Part shown: positions 22,301 through 32,594 of the stretch, piece after piece
Position numbering within the stretch: position 1 is the first letter of the stretch
Layout: each line of letters starts with the position of its first letter
Assembly (NCBI GenBank): GCA_014529385.2
Contig: CM043958.1
Coordinates: 80,878,025-80,942,024 of the forward strand
DNA length: 64,000 nucleotides
Origin: Adiantum capillus-veneris
Lineage: Eukaryota; Streptophyta; Polypodiopsida; Polypodiales; Pteridaceae
Direction: 5' to 3'
The notes under the pieces: model-generated
Databases searched by the model: none
Told to the model about the DNA's origin: nothing
Seen by the model: the letters and a program-made list of their open reading frames with translations, nothing else
Translations under genes and position numbers: made by a program

Positions 22301-22808
22301 CACTGCAAGGAAAAGGAGTTACTTTCAAGTGGACAGCCAAGGAAACTTTAGCTTAAAACACTTGAAAGAGAAGCTGACTTCAAATCCGGTAATCATTTTG
22401 CCACATCTTTCGAAACCTTTTGTGGTTAACTGTGATGCATGTGGCCATAGTCTTGGTGCAGTTCTAATGCAGAATGGCCGAGTAGTCGCATATGAGAGCA
22501 AAATTCTTTTGAAGACCGAAAGGAACTTGCAAGTTTATGAGAAAGAATTGTTGGCAGTAATTCATGCTCTCACTAGTTGGAAACACTATCTGCTAGGGGC
22601 TGATTTTGTTGTGCAAACAGATCATCAAACCTTGCGATATTTTCTCACACAAACGAAGTTGTCTGAGAAACACATGCGGTGGGCAAACATCTTGTCAATG
22701 TTCCATTTTCAGATTGTGCATGTGCAAGGGAAAAAGAACGTGGCGGCTTACGCGATCACGAAAGCCCCAAAATTTCAGCAGTGTCAATTCCGTATCATTG
22801 TGAACTAG
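22301..22808 (+). pseudogene. Chromovirus RNase H
   Basis: An open frame of 159 codons (22329-22808) shows the catalytic pattern: FVVNCDACGHSLGAVL (Asp), YEKELLAVIHALTSWKHYL (Glu) and VQTDHQTLRYFL (Asp). The end, FHFQIVHVQGKKNVAAYA, is the usual boundary with integrase, where the family has VADALSR-like text. A frameshift near 22750 moves the reading into the integrase frame. The active-site residues themselves are conserved. Confidence 0.92.
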
Positions 22809-23848
22809 ACGAAATGAAGACACAATATGCTGAAGATTCACATTTGGCAAGGATCTATGATCAGCTTGTTGACGGGCAACATCATGAGCACTATATGCTT
22901 CACAATGACTTTCTCATGATGCATGGAAAGTTATGCGTTACTAAACAGTTACAGCCAAAGGTCTTGATGGAAAGTCATGCTCCACCTTATGCTAGGCATC
23001 GTGGAATTGATGCGACAGTGAAAGGGGTTGAGGCATTCTTCTATTGGCCAGCTTTGCGTCAAGATGTTGACACATTTGTACGATCATGCTTAGTTTGCCA
23101 AAAAGTCACATTTGACACGCAAAAGCAACCGGGATTGTTGCAACCATTGCCGATCCCTAACAAGCCATGGGAAAGCATAGCGATGGACTTTATCTTTGAT
23201 CTTCCAAGAACGCAAACAGGCAATGATGGAATTTGGACAATCATTGGTAGGTTCAATAAGCATGTACATTTCATTCCTGTTAGAAAGAAGACAAAGCCTG
23301 AACACATGGTCAAGATATTCATGAGCAATATCTTTAAGTATCACGGGATGCCTCAGTCAATTGTCAGTGACAGGGATCCACGTATGACTAGTCTTTTCTG
23401 GAAGGCATTGTTCAAGAACATGGGCATTTCGCTAAAGTTCTCTTCTTCGTTTCATCCACAAACTGATGGACAATCAGAAGAGGCAAATTCTACTATCCTG
23501 GATCTGCTCAAATGTTATGTGTCAGAGCACAAGGCAACTTGGGAACACCATCTCCCATTGGTTGAATATGCTTACAATAACACTGTGCATACGTCAACAG
23601 GTAAGGCACCATTTGAGATAGTGGAAGGAGGGAAGAAAGTCCCACCCATTTTGCACACTAAGGACAAGATATTTGAGGCAGACAAGTATGTGCAAGATAT
23701 GGATGAAACATACAAGAAGATAAAGATTGCTCTTGAGAAGACTCAGGCTAAGCCAAAGAAAGCTGCTGATCATCACCGTCGTGAACTTGTATTTTCACTT
23801 GGTGATTGGTTGCTTTTGCGCTTTGAAAAGGCTAGGTTAAGGAAAAGG
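22800..23848 (+). pseudogene. Chromovirus integrase, interrupted by a solo LTR
   Basis: A long frame (22679-23923) covers integrase: the zinc-binding HHCC region (HAPPYARHRG...CLVCQK), core PWESIAMDFIFDLP (first Asp), IVSDRDPRMTSLFW (second Asp), and HPQTDGQSEEANSTILDLLK (Glu). It continues through LPLVEYAYNNTVHTSTGKAPFE and the C-terminal LGDWLLLRFEKARL. The solo LTR enters after LRKRKG at 23854, so the ORF's last residues are LTR-encoded. The host frame resumes at 25059. This is the best preserved part of the element. Confidence 0.95.
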
Positions 23849-25058
23849 AAAGGTGTCACGTGCATATCTAACCCTATGTGCATGTGGACAAGCTACTTCA
23901 TGACAAGGATTCAGTTAGCCTAGCTTAGGAAGTGTTCTGGCACTTTTGTGAGTCTGTTCACAGACCGTGCATGTCCAGGCACTTAGAGTAGATGCATATC
24001 CTTTGGTTGCACACAACATGATCATCAGCAGTACCATCAGATTCCATCAAGAGCATTTTACAGTGCAGAAAACCTATTTTCCCTATTTTAACCATTTTTC
24101 ACTTATTATTAATAAGTGACTTTGTTGGGAAACTGGGTAGGGCAATCTGGCTATGGATCTATAAATAAAAAGCTAGCGCTAGTGATTTCTGGCAGAAGAG
24201 GCAGGAGACCACAATCGAAGTGCACCTTCTCAGCAAGACCGGCAAGAAGACATAGCATTTTCAGCCACCAAAGACAGCCAGGGTTTATCAACAACTGCAG
24301 AATAAGCCTAGCGTTTTCCGTAGTTGCAGACAGCCTGGCGACAGCAGATACCACAGCGTTTTTGCAGCAGGACATCAAATCAGCCCTAGTGTTTTTGCAC
24401 CAACAGCTCAGCCTAGCGTTTTGCAGTTTCCGGCGACAGTTCAGCCTTTCTATATCAACGTTTTCAAATTTCAGCATTACGACTCCATACCACAGCCAGC
24501 CTCCAAACCTTGCAGATCTCACCTTCTCGTAGCAGATTACTCGCCGCACGGTCAGATCAGCAAGCGTTTGTAGATTCAGCCCGCTATTCGCAGATTTCAG
24601 CATATGCGTTTTCAACGCATCATCGTCGCGTCGTCGTCATCGCCGTCGTCATCAACATAGAGTCAAAATTCAGCAGATACAAGATTTGCAGAATTCAGCC
24701 CATAGCGTTTTCAGTTTTCAGCCCGTCCCGTCGTCGTCCTCATCTTCTCAACATCGTCGGCAAGTCCATTGCATTGTAGAGATTTGTGCAATCAATAGTA
24801 GACCGCTCTCGCCATAGAGAGTGGGGCCTTCGAAGGAGGGTTTGACAACAATCTGGTGTCGTATTCTTCTCTCTCTATCTCTCAGTCTCAACACCTTCAT
24901 TCACAGTGTTTTTCCACTTTGTTTGTGATCATTTGCACTCTCTCACTAAAGGAACGGAAGGCTCTCCCTTCCGTAAGTAAAAGGAACCCTTGAGCGCAGT
25001 TCGGAGCACTCGTCTTGAGCAAAGTTCAACGTTCACATCCACTGCACTTTACAAAAGG
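23849..25058 (+). mobile_element. Solo LTR nested in the chromovirus integrase, TSD AAAGG
   Basis: The LTR is 23854-25053 (1200 bp), beginning TGTCACGTGCAT and ending CTTTACA. It is flanked by perfect duplications AAAGG at 23849-23853 and 25054-25058. It belongs to the same family as the PBS-bearing LTR at 5632 and the solo LTR at 27492. No internal sequence is attached, the mark of LTR-LTR recombination. The body holds many CAGCC-AGCGTTTT words and a (CGT)n patch near 24624-24650. Confidence 0.95.
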
Positions 25059-25461
25059 CAAGGAACGTTTGTTTCCTAAGCTCAGTATGCGATATTATGG
25101 TCCTTTTTATATTTCAGAAAAGATCAGCGATGTAGCTTACAGGTTGAAGCTACGAAAAGGCTGGAAAACACGATGTTTTTCATGTCAGCCTTTTAAGGCC
25201 CTTTGTTGGTGATGTGCTAGAGAATATGCCTGATGAGGAACAGCCCGAGGTGGAAGAATTGGATGAGATTCTTGTTCCTGAACAGATATTGGCACATAAG
25301 GAAAAGAAGGTTAGAGGAAAGGTTGCAAGACACTACTTGGTGAAGTTCAAGAACTATCCATCATTGGATGCTAAATGGATGGAAGAGTCTGAATTGGTTG
25401 ATTCACCTCAACTGTTGCAACTATATCTTGAAGCCTTTCAAATGGAACCCTCAATGACTTG
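25054..25461 (+). pseudogene. Chromovirus integrase C-terminus and chromodomain
   Basis: After the solo LTR the host element resumes with ERLFPKLSMRYYGPF and the GPF/Y-type module, a small frame change near 25180, then PEVEELDEILVPEQILAHKE and the chromodomain KVARHYLVKFKNYPSLDAKWME at about 25320-25385, ending at a TGA. A C-terminal chromodomain defines chromoviruses and is thought to guide integration to heterochromatin. The chromodomain itself has no stop. Confidence 0.93.
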
Positions 25462-25770
25462 ATGTAGCTCTATGGCGCAGTGTGAGAGCATGGTTCATGA
25501 CGCTCAAATGAGTAGTTAAGCAAATGTATCTACTCTTTCTATACAAAATTTGGCTAGAGAAGTTTGTGCTTAAGAGTACACTAGAAGACTTCTATGCTTG
25601 ATATATGTGTGGTAGCTGGGTTGGTGGGATTGTTTAATCATCCAACGCTACATTTCCGGAGGCATGTGTATCTTGGATTCCCATCATAGAATATAAATGT
25701 TATTAGGAGATAACAGCATGTATTATTGGCATGCAAGCAAGGTCGCTCGCAGTATTTCAAGGGTGGGGTG
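25462..25770 (+). other. Chromovirus 3' untranslated region and polypurine tract
   Basis: There is no coding sequence after the chromodomain stop. The region ends in AAGGGTGGGGTG at about 25759-25770, a purine tract directly before the 3' LTR. Confidence 0.7.
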
Positions 25771-27102
25771 TGTCACCAAGAGGTGTATTTTTCCTGTTGC
25801 CTTCTTTAAATATGTACTACATATTTTATTTATTTTATTTTTACTTGTTTTCCCGGAACCTTCAAAAAGGTGCAAGTGGACATTGCATGGCCAGTGTGAA
25901 ACGGCTACGGCCGAACGGGTTTCTCACATCAGGAGTCTAGGTCGGTCGGTCTGGGACTGGTAAGGCCAATTAGCACTGAATTCTGAAGACTATGGAAGCT
26001 TGTGTGCGCCAGATGGAATTTGACCACTCGGCAAGTCACTTATAACTTTATAAGTCAGTGGGAACTAGAGAATTAACTCAAAAAGGGCAAACTGGACACA
26101 TGGCGGCTCTAGGTGAATTTGCCAGATCCAGCATGAAGAGGGGGCGCCCAATTTGAGAAAGGAGGCTGATTTGACTCAGAAGTGAACTTACAGTGTGTGT
26201 GTCAGTAGTGGGTGCAGGTTTACAGCTTTAATGAAAAGCTTGCCTTCTCCTTTGCTCTATATAGCGCGACGATTTGCTCTCGCGCATCTCTATCCCCCCT
26301 TTGCACATATTGTAATGCCCCACTAGTTGGGCTATTCAGATGATCATGTACAGTCGTGTGGGTTTTATGCGCGTTTGCTAAGGCAAGAGCCTTCTGAACA
26401 GGAACCGGATTAGCTAATTGCTAATCCCCACAACCCCATTGTGAAGGAAGGGGAATTTGGAGAGTTTTCTCCCATGAAAACTCCACCAAATCACAAGGCA
26501 ACTGACCCAATTGCATGCGGGAGGTCTTGGGGAGCGTGTTGATGCGTCAGCTCCGTCCGAAACGACCCAAAACAGAGAAATACAACTTGCTGTGTAAAAT
26601 TGCAGGTTTAGGGTTTTGTTCCTAAAGTGTACCAGAACTTCACAGAAGCTTCGGGGAAGCTAGAGTGTGGTTGTATAGGTGTTTGGGAACTTTTTAGAGG
26701 TTGTAACAGTGAAAAACAGCGCTCTCTACGTTTTCTCGCCAGCCCACAGAAAAGCTCCAAAATCGCATGGGAAGTCACCCCGGACTTGTACGTTTGGTCT
26801 ATACAAGTTATGCAGCCGTGCAGCCGTTATGCTATCGAAATTGAGCCAAACTCTTAAATTACAGCCCTAGACAAGTTTGGACAGCTTGTAAAGTTGCTTG
26901 GGGATTTCCCATCTCAATCCAATAAAGAAATACCGTAAGGGGCGCCAATTTTTGGGGCCAACGGGGTGTCGGTCATCGTTGCGCACGGCATTCTAGCTAT
27001 TGGACGCAAGTGTTCAGTCTCTCTCTTTTCCGTCAGTACTCTGTGTGTAATTAACAGGTTGTAGATTTGGGACCGCCCTTCACTATGTACAGGCCGCTTA
27101 TA
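25771..27102 (+). mobile_element. 3' LTR of the chromovirus (1332 bp)
   Basis: It begins TGTCACCAAGAGG and ends GGCCGCTTATA, followed by the TGCCC duplication. It retains about 500 bp lost from the 5' LTR, including CTCTATATAG at about 26255-26265, a good TATA candidate. Confidence 0.93.
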
Positions 27103-27107
27103 TGCCC

Positions 27108-27486
27108 TCCTAGAAGTACTCTACATGCTGCTCTACTAGCAATTTAGGCTGTACCCAAAGCATCGTCTTCCACATCTTCAGCTGGTTCCAGGCCGTAATC
27201 ACATCTTGTTCATACTCCTGTGTCAACCATACCGAAGTAAAAAATTTATTGAAATTCGCCCACATTATAGGAGCTTTGCTGTAAAGAAGAAGGGTCGACC
27301 ACCATGTTTGAGCATCACCCTTTAGAAAACATGCCGCCTTTCGTACTTTGGAGGCTTTAGAGAAGTTGCCCCCAGAGAAAGCGGTGTAAAACATCTAAAT
27401 GTCAAAAGGGAATCCTTGTAGCCCGAAAAAGTATCAAACCTTACTGCTTGACCCCATCCTTGAACTCTTTGGTCTTCTTTTCAAGG
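27108..27486 (-). pseudogene. Older Ty3/gypsy gag core, minus strand
   Basis: The minus-strand frame 27110-27394 gives a Retrotrans_gag core: FYTAFSGGNFSKASKVRKAA, FLKGDAQTWWSTLL and EYEQDVITAWNQL. It resembles the gag of the chromovirus that landed beside it but is clearly distinct in sequence. It continues beyond the chromovirus to the knuckle remnant at 18.3 kb, and upstream beyond the solo LTR to 28.2-28.7 kb. Confidence 0.85.
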
Positions 27487-28204
27487 TTATCTGTCACATG
27501 CACATCTAACCCTATGTGCATGTGGACAAGCTACTTCAAGTCCAGGGTTCAGATCACTTTAGGAAGTGTTCTGGCACCTTTGTGAGCATGTGCACAGGCC
27601 GTGCATGTCCAAGCACTTAAGAGTAGTTGCTTATCCTTTGGTTGCACACAACATGATCATCAGCATTACAGTCAGTAGCCATCAGGAGCATTTTACAGTG
27701 CACAGAACCCATTTTTCCTATTTTAGCCATTTTTAACTTATTATTAATAAGTGACTTTGTTGAGAAACTCGGTAGGGCAAATTAGCTAAGTTAATATAAA
27801 AGAAACCTGGCTATCACTCAGTAGAGCAGAAGAAACAAAGAGAGCACAAGCAACCTCTTGTAGCACACCCTCTAGCATTTCTTCTTGAGCAAGAACCCTC
27901 AGCAAGGCCTGGCGTTTTTTCAACAAGTACCATCAGTTTTCAGCGCCAACGTTTTCAGCAGGTCTGCACCAGCGTTTGTACCTCAATTGTACTAGTGTTT
28001 TCAGCAGACAAAATCAGCCTCCTATCTCTCAGTCTCAGTACCTTCATTCACAGTGTCATTCACTTTGTTTGTGATCATTTGCACTCTCTCACTAAAGGAA
28101 CGGAAGGCTCTCCCTTCAGTGAGTAAAAAGAACCCTTGAGCACAGTTCGGACCACTCATCTTGAGCAAAGTTCAATGTTCACTTCCACTGCACCTTACAT
28201 TATC
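27487..28204 (+). mobile_element. Solo LTR in the older gag, TSD TTATC
   Basis: The LTR is 27492-28199 (708 bp), starting TGTCACATGCACATC and ending CACCTTACA, with perfect duplications TTATC at 27487-27491 and 28200-28204. It is the same family as 23854-25053 (1200 bp) but lacks about 500 bp of the middle, where the CAGCC-AGCGTTTT words are densest. Confidence 0.95.
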
Positions 28205-28676
28205 ATACTGAGTGGCTCCTAGCAGATGATTCTCTGATAGTACCAAAAGTGTGGGTATCTCTGTTCAAATTGTCAAAAGAGGACAAGGTCTCCTTCTCTG
28301 ACCTGCTAGATTGCTTTTTGTGATTTCCAGACTTTGGATATGCTTTTCTTGTTCTTTTTGTTCTTAGTTCGTTCCTTTTGCCTCTTCTCATCCTCATTGT
28401 AACTAGAGGAAGCGGAGCTTTTCAAGCTATCTAAAGACGAAGAGAAACTGGGATCATCCTCAAAGCAAACATGCTTCTTGGATCCACTGGCGCCTCGAAA
28501 ATTGATCTCCCGACCAAGTAACCGGAATAATCTTCTAACTTGCTTTTCTTGCAAGGGTGCTTGTTGGCTTTCATCATCTTGCTTACCTTCTGCTCAAGAG
28601 CTTCACCAAACTCTTCTTGGAGGTACAGTTTCTGCTTTTCTACACCCTTCTTTGCTTTGGTCTTCATGGCCAACTT
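28205..28676 (-). pseudogene. Older gypsy gag N-terminal region
   Basis: Minus-strand frames starting at about 28673 read MAMKTKAKKGVEKQKLYL and then YSGYLVGREINF, a Ser-rich stretch and a Lys/Asn-rich stretch (KERTKNKKNKK). The frame shifts near 28500 and a stop lies near 28306. The hydrophilic N-terminus and its position upstream of the gag core at 27.4 kb support a gag leader region. The match rests on position rather than on a diagnostic motif. Confidence 0.55.
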
Positions 28677-30031
28677 GATAGGAGAGTGGATGGCCTTTTG
28701 CCATTAGGTGTGTACCTCATCAAGCGGATGGTTCTTCAAATATTTCACATAGTTCAGGTCCTTAAGAGTACTAAATCAAACGCTTTGCAGAGGTGTCACC
28801 CAACACTTGGCGCTTGTACTCCACTCTGTCAAGATCCCCCACCGAAAACTTGTCGTTGTCCTCTCCCAATTGCTCGAAAGGAGGTTTGCTTCCATTTAAA
28901 TCTTCGTTGGTTCTTTCAATTTCTCCGCTCTTCATCCTCCCGCGAATGTGTAAATCTTCGCTGGTTCTTTCAATTTCTCCTCAAACTCTATAGTATGGTG
29001 TTAATTAGTGGTTGAAAAACACTTGAAAGCATTGCAAGAAATTGAATGTGAAAGAGGATGAAAAGGATTATGTATGTTTAACCCAATCCTGAATGTTAAA
29101 AAGAGAGGTAGTTTAAAGAGAAGTACACAATTGTCAACACCCTCTCACAAGGGCCTACATAAAATAATGCTTACTTAATGCCCTTCCCACAAGAAATAAT
29201 AAAAAAGAAAGTTTGTCATTATTAGCTTGCCATGTGGCATTACTCAACAAGATTTATCCAATGGTCCACGATTGCTCCCAAGACACAACGATGCTTATAA
29301 TATGTGCTTGTGTTGCATGTATATAAAGCAACCATTAAATGTGTTCGCCCAAAGCTTCTTTGCCAAGAAAAGGTAGATGATAGGTCAATTCTCACTAATA
29401 GGTATAACAAGGCTAAGGTGAAGCAAAGCTTCATATAGCCCCAATTGCCCAATACCGTAACATCTCTTCCACTAGGGATAGCAACTATGCTTAGTTGCTC
29501 ATTAAAGAATCAAGTGGACCCTGAGTGATGGAAAGTGTGGAAAATCTGAAAAATATTTCAAGTATTCATTTGGCATCTTCTCTAGGGTGATCTTTAAAAG
29601 TCAAAAGATAGCCGTTGTAAACCATGCCAGTGCGTGTGGTGGTGGTCTCATGATTAACTATTTGTGCAAAAATGACTTGTTCTTCTTGATCTACAAGTGA
29701 AGATGGATCCTCATAAATGTGATGTGTTGGTAGGGATCCTCGAACGGGTCATAAAAGACTAATGTGAAATGCATTATGAATATGCCAGTTTGAGGATAAA
29801 TCTAAACGAAATGAAACAATATTAAAAGAAGGTAAGTCTAAACAAAATAAAACATTATTTTATAACATCAAAAATCTTGAATGGATCATAAAAACGACTA
29901 GGGGTGGAGTGCTCTTCATCCTCCCGCAAACGTCTAGTCGGTGGGAGGATGTCCTCTCTATCGGATTCACTTCTACAACCATGAGCTGCACAAAAAGGTA
30001 TGGTCCTTCGTAGGAAAAGAATCGTTTGAGC
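28677..30031. other. Non-coding, with a 54-bp tandem duplication
   Basis: No domain is recognised. TAAATCTTCG[TC]TGGTTC recurs at 28897 and 28951, a 54-bp tandem duplication. The word CTTCATCCTCCCGC also appears at about 28930 and 29917. If the PBS at 30032 belongs to the minus-strand gypsy, this is its long leader. Confidence 0.4.
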
Positions 30032-30043
30032 TCTGATACCACT
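30032..30043 (-). promoter_or_regulatory. Primer-binding site, initiator tRNA-Met type, minus strand
   Basis: The plus strand reads GCTCTGATACCA, the exact complement of TGGTATCAGAGC. It implies a 5' LTR to its right and an element reading leftward, which fits the minus-strand gag starting near 28676. Confidence 0.75.
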
Positions 30044-30107
30044 ATAGCAAACTTGGACATCCAAGTGAGAAATCAATAGCAACACACGAACAGAACTACA
30101 ACTAAAA

Positions 30108-30185
<78 letters not shown>

Positions 30186-30624
30186 TCGACACGAAGCGGT
30201 AGAGTTCCACTTCTTGATGTATTGGCCCCAAAGTCTGGTGTCCCTTTCAGTATTTCTTTATTGATTGATGATCACAAAAGTACCACAGCCAATAGACTCC
30301 TCTCTACAGTGCTCCGAGGCTAATATGCCAAAGAGAGCCTAGGCACTCTTTTATAGGTTACATGGGGCCCCTAAATTGGGCGCTCTGGTTGCGTATCAAG
30401 TGGCTCAAGAGCTAAGCCCAACTACATTTGCAAATAGCCCTACTAAAAGCTGTTGACTTTATGTCGTACGGACTGCCACGTGGCAGCCCGTAAATTGCGG
30501 CACAAATTACACTAGGCTGCAGTCTCCCTTTCGGCGTCAATTTTTTATGAGCCAAGCTTTAGGATTTTCGTCCGCCTTCTTTCTGGTCACTTTCGGTCGG
30601 CTTAGGACATGCCCCATCATCACA
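30044..30624 (-). mobile_element. Putative 5' LTR of the minus-strand gypsy
   Basis: Boundaries are inferred: the left end lies against the PBS, and the right end is proposed at a minus-strand TGTGATGATGGGGC near 30624. A minus-strand TATA box CCTATAAAAGAG at about 30347-30358 fits an LTR promoter. The LTR end next to the PBS is not a clean CA and no partner LTR is visible, so confidence is limited. It contains the (TA)n(GA)n microsatellite. Confidence 0.42.
30110..30182. repeat. Compound (TA)n(GA)n microsatellite
   Basis: About 21 TA units pass directly into about 15 AG units. Confidence 0.96.
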
Positions 30625-31297
30625 CTTAAGACAAACCGCCTCTTAGGACGCCAGTATGTCATCGTCCCCTAGTAGTTACTGCTACCTCAAATCCTCTCCC
30701 CTTTACACAAGGCCTTTCCAACGTCCATCACTTGGTATGTTTATTGATTGATGATTGATATATGGGCCACTTTCCTGGGAAGCTATATCATCATCCTAGT
30801 TCCACCTTCGATCCATTCTAAGCTCGTAGTGTGCATACTCCAATGAGTCTGAGTCCATGTTTTATAACATCAAAACCGCTCTACTAGAGCTCGGATTCGT
30901 GTTTGTCTCAACTATGTGAAAGAGCTAGTAAGCAGATGCTAGATCCAAGCTTAGGATCCTCCTTGGGCTGTATTCAACCAATGAGGGCAAGAAGAAAACA
31001 AATCCATTGACCCACTCAATGTGAATGCCTAAACCTATGCGCTCAACTTGGTGCTCAACCATCCTCTCATCAATAGCTCATTTCCAAGGTGCCTTCAATT
31101 TCATCAAACCTCCCACATTTTGCATCATATTGAGCTTGCATAAAAATAAACAGATAACAGTTTCCCAAACCCCCATACAATGAACCAGCATCACTTAATC
31201 AAGAATATTCTATTCTATGTATCTTTAAGCGCAACAACCACCAGCAAAAGTTTAACCCTTTAAAACTCTTGCAAAGTTGAATAGTGCGGCGAAACAT
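30625..31297. other. No recognised gene
   Basis: AT-rich to mixed sequence downstream of the exon 2 reading frame. No domain or element boundary is seen. Confidence 0.4.
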
Positions 31298-31332
31298 CTA
31301 GTCCCTAGCATAAGTAAAGTCAAGATTTGTAC

Positions 31333-31794
31333 CTTCCTCCCCTGGAAGAGGATAGCCTTCGTAAATTCTCTTTGATGTTGTATCTTTGGGATCCAATCTC
31401 ATTACCCGTTTGCCCTTCTTTTGCGACCCTTTGTCTTGAGTGGTGGACTTCGTCTTTGTAGTTTTTTTCCTATCTTCTTGGCTCCTCTTCAATTTCTCAA
31501 TTGCCAAGGAACCCTTCCTTGACAAGCTTACTGCTGCCGTTTCCTTCGATCTTGAAGTCCTGATTTCTGTTTGATTCTGTGTATTACCAGAACGACTGCC
31601 ATCTCTTGAATCTGTGTGCAACTCCAACTTCGCTTGACTTCTCACAATTGTCCTCGTTGGAACACCTCCCTTTTGGAACCTGGCAGAACGCTTTTTGTTA
31701 CTCCTACCTTCAGTAGAACTTGTCACACTCTGCCTCGAAGATGCAGAAACAGATACTGATCTTCTTGTTGTGCTACCTTGCTTTCGTAGCTTAC
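31333..31794 (-). CDS. Putative exon 2 of a minus-strand host gene (Lys/Arg/Ser-rich)
   Basis: The frame is open from 31807 to a TAG at 31298. An acceptor TTTGTTTAG ends at 31795 and supplies two bases that complete the codon left by exon 1, giving a Gly. The peptide is rich in Ser, Arg, Thr and Lys (KLRKQGSTTRRS, RSNKKRSARFQKGG, KKTTKTKSTTQDKG) and becomes more globular at the end (VMRLDPKDT, RIYEGYPLPGEE). A donor GAAG/GTACAA at 31332-31333 leaves one base and would join in phase to exon 3 at 15841. Without that splice the protein would end after 12 more codons. The family is not recognised; the low-complexity region may be a flexible linker. Confidence 0.55.
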
Positions 31795-32248
31795 CTAAAC
31801 AAATCAATGGTACATCTTCACACAGGCAGGCATATCAAGTCGCATAGAAAATTAACAAAAGGCCAAGCTCACTTAATATTTCACTATTTTAAACTGGGAG
31901 CAAATGTAGTTGGACTGTGAGTGAGGAGTACAAGCACTTCCATGTAAGTAAACTACACAAGTTCCTAAATGCACCAGAAATACAAGATTGAATTGCACAT
32001 GCGAAATTGCCGTCCGCAGAAAACCAGAATTTTTAAATAGAAGGAACTGCACCCTAGACAGGAGGCACTTGCAACAATAATCTAGCATTCATAAATTTCG
32101 GCAATAAACATAAATTGAAGCATGCGACAGTAGGGTGTACACTCACACCCAAGAAGTAGGGTATAGACTCACTGTTAAGAAAGCCACTATAGCACACAAA
32201 TATTGTATGATGAGACATTGCATACGTCCGGAAAATAAAACAGCAGAC

Positions 32249-32594
32249 CTGGGCCGCGGCTTCTTAATTTGGAACTCGAAGTAGATTTTGTAAAAGCTTT
32301 GCGAGAGACTTCGGTGCTGTACAATCGTTTACTGAAGAGAGGGGAGGAAGAGGATGCGGAGATGGGTACAACGGGCGAGCAATGGTAAGAGAGAGCACCC
32401 CAATCGTAGCAATGAGGCCGGGATATGCTGAGAGAGCTATGGAAGGGACTTCTGTACAGGGCCGAGATGGGCGCTTTCTTCTTGTGCCCCAATGCTGGTG
32501 ATGACGCGGGAGAAATTGCGGACCTGCCAAGTAGCACAGCACCAGCTGCTTCCCGGAGTACAACCAGCCTTGGACGCATTGTCCGCATAGGCAA
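32249..32594 (-). CDS. Putative exon 1 of a minus-strand host gene, mitochondrial-type presequence
   Basis: 115 codons run from the ATG at 32594 to a donor CCCAG/GTCTGC at 32248-32249. The N-terminus MPMRTMRPRLVVLREAAGAV is Arg-rich, lacks acidic residues until position 15, and alternates hydrophobic and basic residues, the look of a plant mitochondrial targeting peptide. The following Ser/Pro-rich stretch ends with SKRLYSTEVSRKAF, the kind of RLYST text often seen near presequence cleavage sites. Exon 1 leaves one base that joins in frame to exon 2. An alternative upstream start in another frame (32602) was rejected because it runs out of phase. Mitochondrial location is inferred from composition only. 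Confidence 0.55.

Larger units (their letters stand above)
18337..27107 (+). mobile_element. Complete but defective chromovirus (Ty3/gypsy), TSD TGCCC
   Basis: Two LTRs (18342-19172 and 25771-27102) in direct orientation enclose gag, zinc knuckle, protease, RT, RNase H, integrase and chromodomain in the normal Ty3/gypsy order. Perfect 5-bp duplications TGCCC lie at 18337-18341 and 27103-27107, so this was a single insertion. Its target is the gag of an older minus-strand gypsy element. A solo LTR of another family sits in its integrase (23854-25053). Without that, the element is about 7.6 kb. Multiple stops and frameshifts, a lost protease signature and a changed RT active site show it is inactive. 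Confidence 0.93.

Noticed and set aside
31298-31807. Single-exon 169-codon minus-strand gene starting MICLGK
   Set aside because: The start Met lies in what looks like the acceptor tract; phase agreement with exon 1 favours a spliced exon, although the TAG at 31298 may still be a real end.
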